A DNA stretch of 64,000 nt from Tenebrio molitor (Eukaryota; Arthropoda; Insecta; Coleoptera; Tenebrionidae). The notes beneath the pieces were generated by a model that saw only the letters and a program-made list of their open reading frames with translations, was not told where the DNA came from and did no database searches. The stretch spans positions 22,134,001 through 22,198,000 of the forward strand of contig NC_091049.1 of the NCBI RefSeq assembly GCF_963966145.1, written 5' to 3'. The position numbers were made by a program, and so were the translations under genes. Positions 57,301 to 64,000 of the stretch are shown piece after piece (position 1 is the stretch's first letter; every line of letters begins with the position of its first letter).

Positions 57301-60300
57301 ATGCGTAGATTCGCCGCCTCTTCTGGATGTATCAATAAATCAATAGATTAATTGGCAGAAAATGATTAAAAAAAACGACTGGAAGGCTTCCAGAATTTGA
57401 GAAAGTTGTCGAGGATTAAAGAAACGTTTAGAGCACAACCCAGACATTTTGCAACATTTGGATTTTTTAAACACCAAGTGTATAAATGACAGTTAAAGAC
57501 TACAGGAAGAAATTGCACATTACTGCTGCAAAATTGGCTAGAAAATGTCACAAAACTTTTTTGAAAATCAATGAAAAAGAGTAACTAAGTACTTGGAATA
57601 TCGCAATGATCTTTTTTTTTTTTTGCAAGCAATACATTTGCTTTTGTGATATTTTCTTGTTTGCTGTAGAGTGATCTAATATTTACTTACTTGATATAGA
57701 TTTGTTTTTACTGTGAATAATGCAATTATAAAGTTCCCTGCTTTTAGGCAACCAAGCAATCACGTCATTTTACATAGTATAGTATAGTTACGCTGTGTAT
57801 TGTAGCTGGAAAATCTTACAGCCAACGACCCAACTACGATCAAATAAACACTTATAATAATTCTGTATTTACTTTATATGAAATTTAATACATATTATCA
57901 TTTAGCATCCTCACATTTTATTCAAATTTTAGAATGTCCAAGAGTGCAGTGACAAGTTTTGGTTTATTTGCTTTTTGATAAGGAATAATCTCAGTGTCAG
58001 TAACTCTGTATAAATGACGTTTGTAATTGTTGCGTACAAAAATGGAAAATGATAATAAATAATAATAACTGATAATAGTGATAATTCTATTACTGTCTTA
58101 TCTGCACGTTATGTAATCAATATAAATTGTTGTATACAAATAAATGCTCCTAATTTCCAATTTCATGTTTACCAATGAGCAAATTTAATAACCTTAAATA
58201 TCTATACCAGGTGATTCAGATTGGTTTTTGTTTTAAGAAAAAAGTATAGCAAACCATATATATTTGTGAAACTACAATAGATGATGTTGTCAAATCTTCT
58301 CTACAATGACATATGTCAAAGTTAAGAGAGTCAACTTTTTTTTTAATAGTACACTATACATTTCTTAGCCTATTCTTCTAAAGCTTTTTTTTCTACATTT
58401 GAATGTGTAAAAAAAGTTGACACATCAGAAAAAAATCGAGAAAAAAAAAATATGATTTAATTTATTCGAAAGCGTTATATTCTAAAAAGAGCTAGTTAGC
58501 TAAACATTTGTAAATTCACATTATGTTGGTTCCTTGAATGTCACTATTTACAAGACTACCACGTAGCCAAAAAATAAAATTATTTGACCTTGTTTGTTTT
58601 CAAGCCTCGGGTGCGCCTCGGCCAGAAAACTGAGACTCGGACGAAATACCAAATCCATACTGAATTTACTATGCTAAATTCGCGTTATGTTGGTTCCCTG
58701 CATCTCACTTTTTTAACAATTACGTAGCTAAAAAATAAAATTATTTGACCGTGAAATACCCAATCCATCCTGAATTTATTTTATTCGAATATTAGAATTT
58801 ACACTCATTCGAATTTTAATAGTCAGCTATTCAAATATTCGAATAATTCGAATACGATTCCCAAGACTCATCATGTCATTCATGCACTATCAAAATTCAA
58901 CTATAATCTATTCATTTTGATTGTGACCACTCCCTAGTAACTTTTCAGTTGCTAGGTTATTGATAGGGAATTTTAGATAACACTAAATCCAGTCGCAGTT
59001 GGCAACTCTCGGAGGCGCCATTTTGACAGAGACGTCACGCTCACAAAAGACAGAACGGAGAACGACTTGCGCAAACGTTTTTCGACGTACACTGTGCGCA
59101 TATCTATAAAATTGAGTTTTGGTACAAAATTTTAGAATTCAAAAAGAAAATGCCACGTCGTTTTCTCAAAGTTGGGACCAAACGGTTAATATTGCCTTGT
59201 TTCGAGACATTTATTGAAGCCAACGGGAAAACAACTCACAAAGACGAACATCACCAATAAAGTTAACTCTGTTTGTGCTTTTTTGTTGTACATTTTGGCT
59301 AGTAAGTGTTGTAGTTTGATATCTACTGCCTTTTCATCCCCTGTACTGTAAGTCATTTTTTTAACTTTCTGTCTGATTAGTTTTTATCTGAAAATATTTG
59401 TATTAATCAATGCTAATTGAAAGTTCTGATTACCCAGGCATTTTTCGCGTTTGTCTTACTGCCAAATGACCATTTCCTTCGTTCTTCATTAATATCGAGA
59501 ATTGCATGAGGTGATTTCGAAGTTTTTACGTTAAATAATCTGTACCTGGATATAACCCCACTTTTCAACAGACGTGATCACAGAATCAGACAGACGTTTT
59601 TAGTTTCTCCTACTTCAAATATTGATTTCCGTTATTAATATTGATAAATACATTAAAATAATTGCTTTACCATGGTCAAGTTTTGACAATTCTGACATTT
59701 TCACGTCATGTTCACACCACACAAATATTTAGTGTAAAACGTATGCAGCACACAGCTAAACAGCGCCTACTATGTTTTTCGTTGTGGTCACAATCAAAGT
59801 GAATAGATATTACATATTTTCATCGTGTATGCATTCAAAGCGGTGTAGTCAGGAAGAAGTTAGGTTTCGAAGCCAGATGTTATACCATAGTTATTTATTT
59901 AAATGTAGGTACTTTAATAATTGACGCTATTAACGTCAAAATTCAATTGTCTCCATGGCTAACTAGCTCTTTTTAGAAAATAACACTTTCGAATAAATTA
60001 AATCATATTTTTTTTTCTCGATTTTTTCCTATTGCAAGTGTCAACTTTTTTTACACATTCAAATGTAGAAAAAAAAGCTTTACAAGAATAGACTAAGAAA
60101 TGTATAATGTACTATTAAAAAAAAAAAGTTGACTGTCTTAATTTTGACATATGTCATCGTAGAGAAGATTTGACAACGTCGTCTATTGTAGTTTCATAAG
60201 CGATTTACAAATATATATGGTTTGCTATACTTTATTCTTAAAATAAAAAAGATATAGGGGCGCGAATACCAATCTGAATCACCCGGTATATGTATTTCTA

Positions 60301-60686
60301 CAACGAGATCAAAATATAAAACAGAACGTTGACCCTCTACGGATTTGATTTTATGTCAAAAAAAAATTGCAATAGTTTGTTGTACTGACCTAAAATGGCA
60401 CGCAAATGTCCCTCTAGCGTTTGCAGAATTGTCGATTTGATCTCTTTTACGGATTTTCCAAGAAACTGTTCGGAAGCGGTGCAGAGAAGTTCATCAGCTT
60501 TCATGATTTTGCATTGAGCGACTCCTGTCACAGTCAGAGGGACCCCCTGAGCTGTTTCGACACCTTCGCACATCGGATTTAAGGTCATTACTTCGAGAGA
60601 TAACCGTTGGACATCGGTCACCAACCACCAAGCCCAGGCCCAACCGCCAACGATGGTAACACGTTTCGTCGAACCGCAGCATCCTC
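42382..60686 (-). CDS. Flo2: flotillin-2, five recognised exons (5' exon missing)
   Basis: Exons on the minus strand: 60390-60686, 48909-49261, 48639-48853, 42638-42821 and 42382-42582; every junction has GT/AG ends and the phases agree. Flotillin-2 is a membrane-raft scaffold with an N-terminal SPFH/PHB domain and a C-terminal coiled coil. The first listed exon opens at an acceptor with GGCCGST and has GGWAWAWWLVTDVQR and VPLTVTGVAQCKIM; the next has DVGRMGIEILSFTIKDVYDE and the repeated DADAGVAEANRDAGIREAEC coiled-coil region; then KIRNEEIQIDVVERKKQIEV, GKADAERMRQKAAVYKQYGD, and the final LTGVNLSKVLGKIPGA. The family's first coding exon, about 17 codons with the N-terminal Gly for myristoylation, was not found up to 64000. 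Introns of 11.1 kb and 5.8 kb are enlarged by transposons. Confidence 0.92.
43224..43375. repeat. dispersed repeat copy (partner at 6735-6895)
   Basis: It shares CCTTGGGGCTCTCGCAGTCGG, GCCACGCCACCC and GTGAAAAGAGTTTCT with 6735-6895 in the same orientation. It is located in a flotillin-2 intron. Confidence 0.6.
44043..45523. mobile_element. 1.5-kb Tc1/mariner-like element, decayed
   Basis: Terminal inverted repeats of about 100 bp: TACAGGATGTCTCAGCTAAG, CCTAATATCTCGG and GAAATTTAAAATGCAGATAT at the left are mirrored by 45420-45523. At 44498-44650 on + is a helix-turn-helix-like frame (KNFNDTVRFLVEHYPNVGF, then KVKRVVNLFEDTGSVS) like the N-terminus of transposases. The frame is cut at about 44652 by a nested MITE. 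A Cys/Lys-rich minus frame at 45094-45339 may be another remnant. A related right-end fragment lies at 57089-57233. No intact transposase remains. Confidence 0.8.
44653..45012. mobile_element. MITE nested in the 44043-45523 element
   Basis: TACTATTGCGGGCAAAAAAA plus GTGGGACATCAA at the left is perfectly mirrored at 44982-45012. It interrupts the transposase-like frame just after the DTGSVS motif. The flanking TA could be the target duplication. Confidence 0.88.
45530..46919. other. flotillin-2 intron, repeat copy at 46040-46270
   Basis: Positions 46040-46270 share long similarity with 4555-4775 (the insert in the odorant-receptor relic). A 45-codon frame opening MPRKTRNLLTAKLKRAF at about 46681 (+) has no known domain. 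Nothing else supported. Confidence 0.5.
46922..47839. mobile_element. Tc1/mariner-type element with about 330-bp TIRs
   Basis: CAGTGAGCGGCAAAAGTATG at the left and its inverted copy at the right are bounded by TA (46920-46921 and 47840-47841). The arms extend inward to about 47255 and from about 47505, and include the mirrored GATGACGTCATCGATAG-type block. Between them, at 47332-47435 on +, a short frame reads MTHLTETQRIEIL, matching the start of a transposase helix-turn-helix domain; the rest of the transposase is gone. Confidence 0.88.
47895..48295. mobile_element. short element, GATCAAAAACAAATCAA ends
   Basis: The left end GTGATCAAAAACAAATCAAA and the right end (GTGATGAAAAAGAGAACAAA on the other strand) are imperfect inverted repeats. 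The interior is an inverted copy of 55349-55745, sharing GCCGAAATCGAAAAGTTGTT, TTGACGTTTCTTTGACATTT and GAACGCTTATTTGCATAG. It is one of four copies in this window. Confidence 0.75.
49441..49520. repeat. fragment of the 1755-2032 MITE family
   Basis: TAGTAGATTATATCATTAAG and the following CTAAGCCCAGA and TTGAAGA are shared with the left end at 1755. No right end is present here. Confidence 0.65.
49592..50252. mobile_element. element with 115-bp inverted ends
   Basis: TACAGTATGTCCCCGGATTG at the left, continuing through CAAAAACTTCAAAGGAATAA and ATCTGAAACCCC, is mirrored at 50137-50252. The 430-bp interior has no transposase frame. Confidence 0.88.
50253..52948. other. flotillin-2 intron, no gene supported
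   Basis: Frames of 60-120 codons occur (50264-50635 +, 51736-51918 -, 52327-52515 +). The minus one at 51736-51918 is hydrophobic but lacks an ATG-led family match. No domain was recognised. Confidence 0.4.
52949..53430. mobile_element. MITE with CAGGGTGTTTAAAA ends
   Basis: TACAGGGTGTTTAAAAGATG plus CCGCACTAAA and GTGTTCAGAAGCA at the left is mirrored at 53325-53430. The arms are about 100 bp. No coding content. Confidence 0.88.
53713..54370. mobile_element. GGGTGATCAAGAAG-family MITE, interrupted
   Basis: TACAGGGTGATCAAGAAGCG with CTGTTTGAGTTGG at the left is mirrored at 54337-54370. It is of the same family as 27083-27317 (235 bp there) and is lengthened here by the nested element at 54078-54300. 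Confidence 0.85.
54078..54300. mobile_element. MITE nested in the 53713-54370 element
   Basis: TACAGGGTCATTATAAATCG at the left and the inverted ATAACGACCCTGTA end at 54300 bound 223 bp with a GC-rich interior (GATGGGTGGCGCTACCGGCG). The end type matches 40595-40881. It is flanked by TA. Confidence 0.85.
54371..55348. other. flotillin-2 intron, no gene supported
   Basis: AT-rich. A stretch at 54465-54500 resembles the interior of the 26634-26899 MITE. No gene recognised. Confidence 0.4.
55349..56140. mobile_element. GATCAA-end element hosting a nested MITE
   Basis: GTGATCAAGAGGAAAATAAA at the left and GGATCAAAAAGAGAACAAAA (other strand) at the right are imperfect inverted ends. The first half is an inverted copy of 47895-48295; the second half matches 10590-10740. 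A perfect MITE sits inside at 55882-56056. Confidence 0.75.
55882..56056. mobile_element. near-perfect palindromic MITE
   Basis: TACAGGGTGATTTACGAGGA, AATAATGAGCCCGACGGAAT and AGAAAATGCAA form a left arm of about 55 bp that is mirrored almost exactly to 56056. TA flanks both ends. The related repeat at 10640-10670 lacks this insert, so the unoccupied site is visible in the same window. Confidence 0.93.
56145..57085. other. flotillin-2 intron, no gene supported
   Basis: No gene recognised. A short inverted pair (GATTGTGAACGCACCAC at about 56757 and GTGGTGCGTTCACAATCGAT near 56855) forms a small fold-back of about 120 bp. Positions 57025-57090 resemble the right part of the 1755-2032 MITE. Confidence 0.5.
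57089..57233. repeat. right-end fragment of the 44043-45523 element
   Basis: From AAGACTTAGGTTATTGCATT to TAGCTGAGACAACCTGTA this is a diverged copy of 45400-45523 in the same orientation. Only one end is present. Confidence 0.75.
57240..58203. other. flotillin-2 intron, no gene supported
   Basis: AT-rich sequence with no recognisable gene or repeat pair. Confidence 0.4.
58204..60288. mobile_element. 2.1-kb element with about 300-bp inverted ends
   Basis: TACCAGGTGATTCAGATTGG at the left is mirrored at 60269-60288. The arms continue inward past ATGACATATGTCAAAGTTAA and ACATTTGAATGTGTAAAAAA to the block near 58490 (AAAAAGAGCTAGTTAG), mirrored at about 59962. The interior has an imperfect tandem duplication (58503-58600 and 58673-58760) sharing TTATGTTGGTTCC and AAAATAAAATTATTTGACC, and a GC-richer stretch near 59000. 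No transposase frame. Its right end lies 101 bp from a flotillin-2 exon. Confidence 0.85.
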
Positions 60687-60849
60687 CTGAAAACAAAAAA
60701 ACAAATATTGAAAAAAAAAGCAATCCACAGCTACAATCTTGTCAAATTGTAAAATGTCATACTGTAATTGTTAAGAAAGATCTGATGTTGTATCTCTATA
60801 AAATGCACTAGATTATGAACACAGAATGAGCTATTGTCATTGGTTCCAC

Positions 60850-61245
60850 AAAACAATGAATAATGATATTTTTTTTTTCAATGACGAAGCCTGGTTTCAT
60901 CTCTTGGGGTATCTGAACTCACAAAACATACGGATGTGGAGTGCAGAAAATCCCCATTTCTTTCAAGAATTGCACATAACTGTGTAGAGTCAGAACATTT
61001 TGGAAGAATTAATTAATCAACTTCACGCCCATGAGTTGCATAATGGCTATTTTCAGCAGGATGGGGCAACAACTCATACAGCGCGGATGACGTTAAATTA
61101 CCTAAGGGATTTTATTAACTCCCACATTGACCACATTTATCCACTTCGATCACCTGATTTGACATCACTAGATTATTTCTTGTTCCCCGCTTTAAAAACA
61201 TCATTTTTAAACAAACAAGTTGTGAAAAGCAATAGTTAGGGCAGG
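60850..61245 (+). pseudogene. mariner-like transposase remnant
   Basis: On + the segment reads FFNDEAWFHLLGYLNSQNIR, then after a stop near 60985, GYFQQDGATTHTARMTL and RSPDLTSLDYFL. These carry the three acidic positions of a DD..D transposase core (D of NDEAWFH, D of QQDGATTH, D of TSLDYF, the last two about 36 residues apart). The N-terminal DNA-binding part, terminal repeats and end of the protein are missing, so it is a dead fragment. It lies between flotillin-2 exon and the GMC oxidoreductase. Confidence 0.8.
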
Positions 61246-61249
61246 TCCA

Positions 61250-62150
61250 GGTGTTAACAAAAAGAAGTAATCATCGTTTTCCCTACATTCATAGATTTGG
61301 TTTGGTTTGCTATGATCTAGAATGCTTCAAAAATATTTTCTTTCACCACATCCGATGATTAAATTGCAATTCATAACCCACTTAACTTTATAGTTTGCTA
61401 TATTAAATGTGTTTCTAAATTATACGATGCTATAAGGGAAAAGGGAGAAAAATGGAGGAATGTTGTGTCGTTAAATAGGGACAACGCTCCGATTTATAGA
61501 AATGCATGCGATAAGTTCGGTGCAATGATGTCATCAATTCCGGCGAAATATTTATATATTATATAAAATAAGGTAGACTGTAATTAAATGAGTATCAAAA
61601 AATATATGAAGAAAAAAAAACAATAAATAAAACAATGAAATATAACATTTTTTGAACGCTCGTTATTTTAGTTTGTCCTTATATTTTTCTAATTCAGAGC
61701 AAAAGCTATTTCCTGATCATTTTTATATTACGAAATCGCTTTCCCACAAATATGGAATAAAGAATAACTCATCCCTGTGGCTTGAAAATACGTCAAAACA
61801 AAGACCAATTTTACTTTTCTTCTGCAACACCCATTGCCACGCTACGCCACCCAATGCACGTAGCCACTCTACTTTTCAAGACTCTTCTTCACCGACTTTC
61901 ACACAATCACCATCGCCCATCTTTATTTTACTTTCAGATCATGACCGCAGCGGCGACGCAAAGAGCTTCCTTTTTGATCCACACTGCCTACATTATGTTC
62001 CCGTTACACTTACCATACAGATGGTAAATGGTCCAAAACGAATCGAATCCTTTACACCGATGATCTTACCGCCAACGATTCACTTGGTCACCTGGAAGAA
62101 ATTCCGTTAAGAAGAAATTCTGTCACCGTTTCAACGGTGCGGTGTTAGAG
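61250..62150. other. intergenic DNA upstream of GMC gene
   Basis: A 152-codon frame (61652-62110, +) and an overlapping 81-codon frame lack domain similarity that I recognise. The region from 61800 to 62330 is GC-richer than its surroundings, so it could be promoter or untranslated exon of the oxidoreductase gene. Confidence 0.4.
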
Positions 62151-62209
62151 TCATTCTTCGCCGAAGGTGAATCGTACTTAAGTCATGGACGGAAAATTAG
62201 GGCTTATTA

Positions 62210-62414
62210 GTCGATGCTCGAATGCTGAAGACGATGTCAAGTTCAAGGAGAGCACGTGCATTAGACGTTTACAAAAGTTGGTGAAAATGGAAAATGGGTA
62301 CTACATCATGATGAAGAGAATGAATTCTTGAGTGGTCAGAAATTGATAACATTTTCCGGAAAACTGTCGTGTGAGCGTGCGTGTGAAATTTTGTTCTAGA
62401 AAAGTGTCAACAGG
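62210..62414 (+). other. possible 5' UTR exon of the GMC gene
   Basis: A strong donor (CAACAG|GTGAGT) ends at 62414, and an acceptor (TTGTTCTAG) ends at 63106, only 5 bp before the start ATG of the oxidoreductase. This suggests a non-coding first exon spliced to the coding exon. The start of the exon is not determined. Confidence 0.4.
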
Positions 62415-63111
62415 TGAGTGGACAAATAAAAATTGGTCAAATAAGAACAATGAACATATCCTTTCAATTTAAAATAAATAGTTCTTCATTTAAAAAAAAA
62501 TGCAAATTATTCTATAATTTTGGAAGAAGTTTTCTTCTTATATTGGCACAGCAATTTAATAAAACAATTTTTGTGTTGTTTGTTCCGTTTTGGTGCCTGA
62601 TTTGAGCTTACCCTCAGATGTAAAACCATCCAGTGCCTTTCTCTGAAAATTTAGTACTTCAAAAAACCAGGAAAGTTCTCGAGAAAGTTCTTAAAACTAA
62701 ACTCATGTCACTTTGCACGTAAATCCCGACGAACTGTTACATAAAATGGTTCTTTTGTATTGCGACAAAGACCGGACACTGGGGTACAGTAAGCTATGTA
62801 ACTTGAATACGTTATAGACATCATTCGACATTGCACCAAATCATTTTAAATTCTATCGACGAACTCTTGGGCAACAATATTCCTTCGACTGTCTTTCTTC
62901 GTCACCCGCACTAGCTCAGGTATGTTGCATCTTCTCCAGTAATTACAGGAAGGGTGACGATAAGCTCACTAGAAAGTGACAAAATTTTTGAATATGTTTT
63001 TTATGATCAGTTTGTGAGGTGGCGGCACATAATTAACACCATGACTCTCTTCTCCGGTACATATTTTTAACCTTGTCGACCAACTGAAAATGTCATTTTG
63101 TTCTAGTAATC

Positions 63112-64000
63112 ATGAGTACCCTGGCGGCCCCCCTTTTTGGATTGGGAGCTTCCGCGGCGTCCAATTTAGCTGTTTTCATCCCCGCGTTGGCAGCAGCGAT
63201 TGCATATTTCCAGTACGACCTTCTGGATCCCGAATCGAGACCAATCGACATCTCCACAGAAGAATTACTGGACAGGTACGACTTCATAGTAGTGGGAGCA
63301 GGATCAGCTGGTACGTGATAGATTTCCAGCGTCAGTAGAACCATTAATCTGATTTAACTGCAGGAGCTGTTGTTGCAAGCAGATTAAGCGAGATGGAACA
63401 ATGGAACGTTCTTTTGCTGGAAGCTGGCGGTGATGAAATGGAGATATCGGATGTGCCTTTGATGGCAGCCTACTTGCAATTGTCTCAAATTGACTGGAAA
63501 TACAAGAGCGAACCGCAGGGTCAAGCCTGTCTAGGTGAGCGCCAATTTTCTTAGTCGATTTAGCCTTCACTGAATCTTTGTAGCGATGAAGCATGGTCGC
63601 TGTAACTGGCCGCGAGGAAAAGTGATCGGTGGTTCTTCGGTACTGAACTACATGCTGTATCTGCGAGGAAATAAAAAAGACTACGACATTTGGGAGTCGT
63701 TGGGTAATCCAGGTTGGGGCAGTCAAGACGCCCTCTACTACTTTAAAAAGTCGGAAGACAACAAGAATCCGTACTTGTCCCGAACGCTGTACCACTCCAC
63801 TGGAGGTTATTTGACAGTTTCTGAAGCACCGTATCATACGCCTCTGGTGGCGACGTTCATCGAAGGAGGAAGACAACTGGGGTACGAAAATCGCGACATC
63901 AATGGAGAGTACCAGTCGGGATTCATGATGGCGCAAGGTACCACCAGGAGAGGTTCTCGGTGTTCTACTGGAAAAGCATTTCTGCGACCGGTACGACTCC
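63112..64000 (+). CDS. GMC oxidoreductase (glucose dehydrogenase-like), 5' part
   Basis: Exons 63112-63310, 63364-63534 and 63584 onward join in frame (phase 1 at both junctions); the gene runs off the window, with 262 codons visible. GMC oxidoreductases are FAD enzymes that oxidise alcohols or sugars; insects have many paralogues. The N-terminus has hydrophobic stretches (NLAVFIPALAAAIAYF), possibly a signal peptide or anchor. The FAD-binding Rossmann fold is YDFIVVGAGSAGAVVASRLS with the acidic LLLEAGGDE after it. GKVIGGSSVLNYMLYLRGN is the GMC signature, and GSRCSTGKAFLRPVR follows near the window end. The exact substrate is not determined, because the catalytic C-terminal part is absent. 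Confidence 0.9.

Noticed and set aside
61652..62110. 152-codon + strand frame upstream of the GMC gene
   Set aside because: No recognisable domain, no ATG-led family match and an overlapping open frame; more likely UTR or intergenic.
1..64000. CRISPR arrays, operons, rRNA or tRNA genes
   Set aside because: This is eukaryotic nuclear DNA; the repeats are inverted-repeat transposons, and no cloverleaf-like tRNA or rRNA sequence was recognised by eye. A tRNAscan or Infernal run would settle the RNA genes.

Overview
This is an AT-rich animal nuclear sequence, not bacterial. The genes have spliced exons with GT/AG junctions, many introns are only 50-60 bp, and there are insect-type chemoreceptors (gustatory and odorant receptors). 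Together these point to an insect, most likely a beetle; the order-level call is inference from the overall look of the proteins and the short introns. About half of the window is non-coding and is crowded with small inverted-repeat DNA transposons (MITEs), many with TA-flanked CAGGG-type ends typical of Tc1/mariner-like elements.

Layout. Positions 1-4.98 kb hold repeats plus two chemoreceptor remnants: a gustatory-receptor fragment on + at 2.9 kb and odorant-receptor exon remnants on - at 4.5-4.95 kb. An intact two-exon gustatory receptor lies at 4976-6168 (-). A five-exon odorant receptor lies at 8774-10185 (-), rebuilt here from the conserved C-terminal exons. At 11300-15593 (-) is a large protein with a restriction-endonuclease-like N-terminus, a NACHT-type NTPase and ankyrin repeats, the most interesting gene in the window. 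A second gustatory receptor is at 17615-17911/17965-18768 (-). At 20956-23022 (-) is an intronless array of 21 C2H2 zinc fingers with a 96-bp period.

A compact housekeeping cluster follows: DNAJC30-like mitochondrial J-protein (23789-24514, +), VPS37-like ESCRT-I subunit (24796-25578, -), TAF7-like TFIID subunit (25944-29817, +, with introns full of MITEs) and eIF4H (30187-35925, +). VPS37 and TAF7 are divergent, about 365 bp apart.

From 36 to 42 kb there is mostly repeat-derived DNA with one decayed multicopy protein fragment. Flotillin-2 occupies 42382-60686 on the minus strand in five recognised exons; its two large introns (5.8 kb and 11.1 kb) contain most of the transposons, several nested in one another. 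The short first coding exon of flotillin-2 was not found. At the right end a GMC-family FAD oxidoreductase (glucose dehydrogenase-like) starts at 63112 on + and runs off the window.

The genes do not form one pathway. The left third is a lineage-specific, fast-turnover region (chemoreceptors, NACHT protein, zinc-finger array). The middle and right are conserved housekeeping genes whose introns have been enlarged by transposons.
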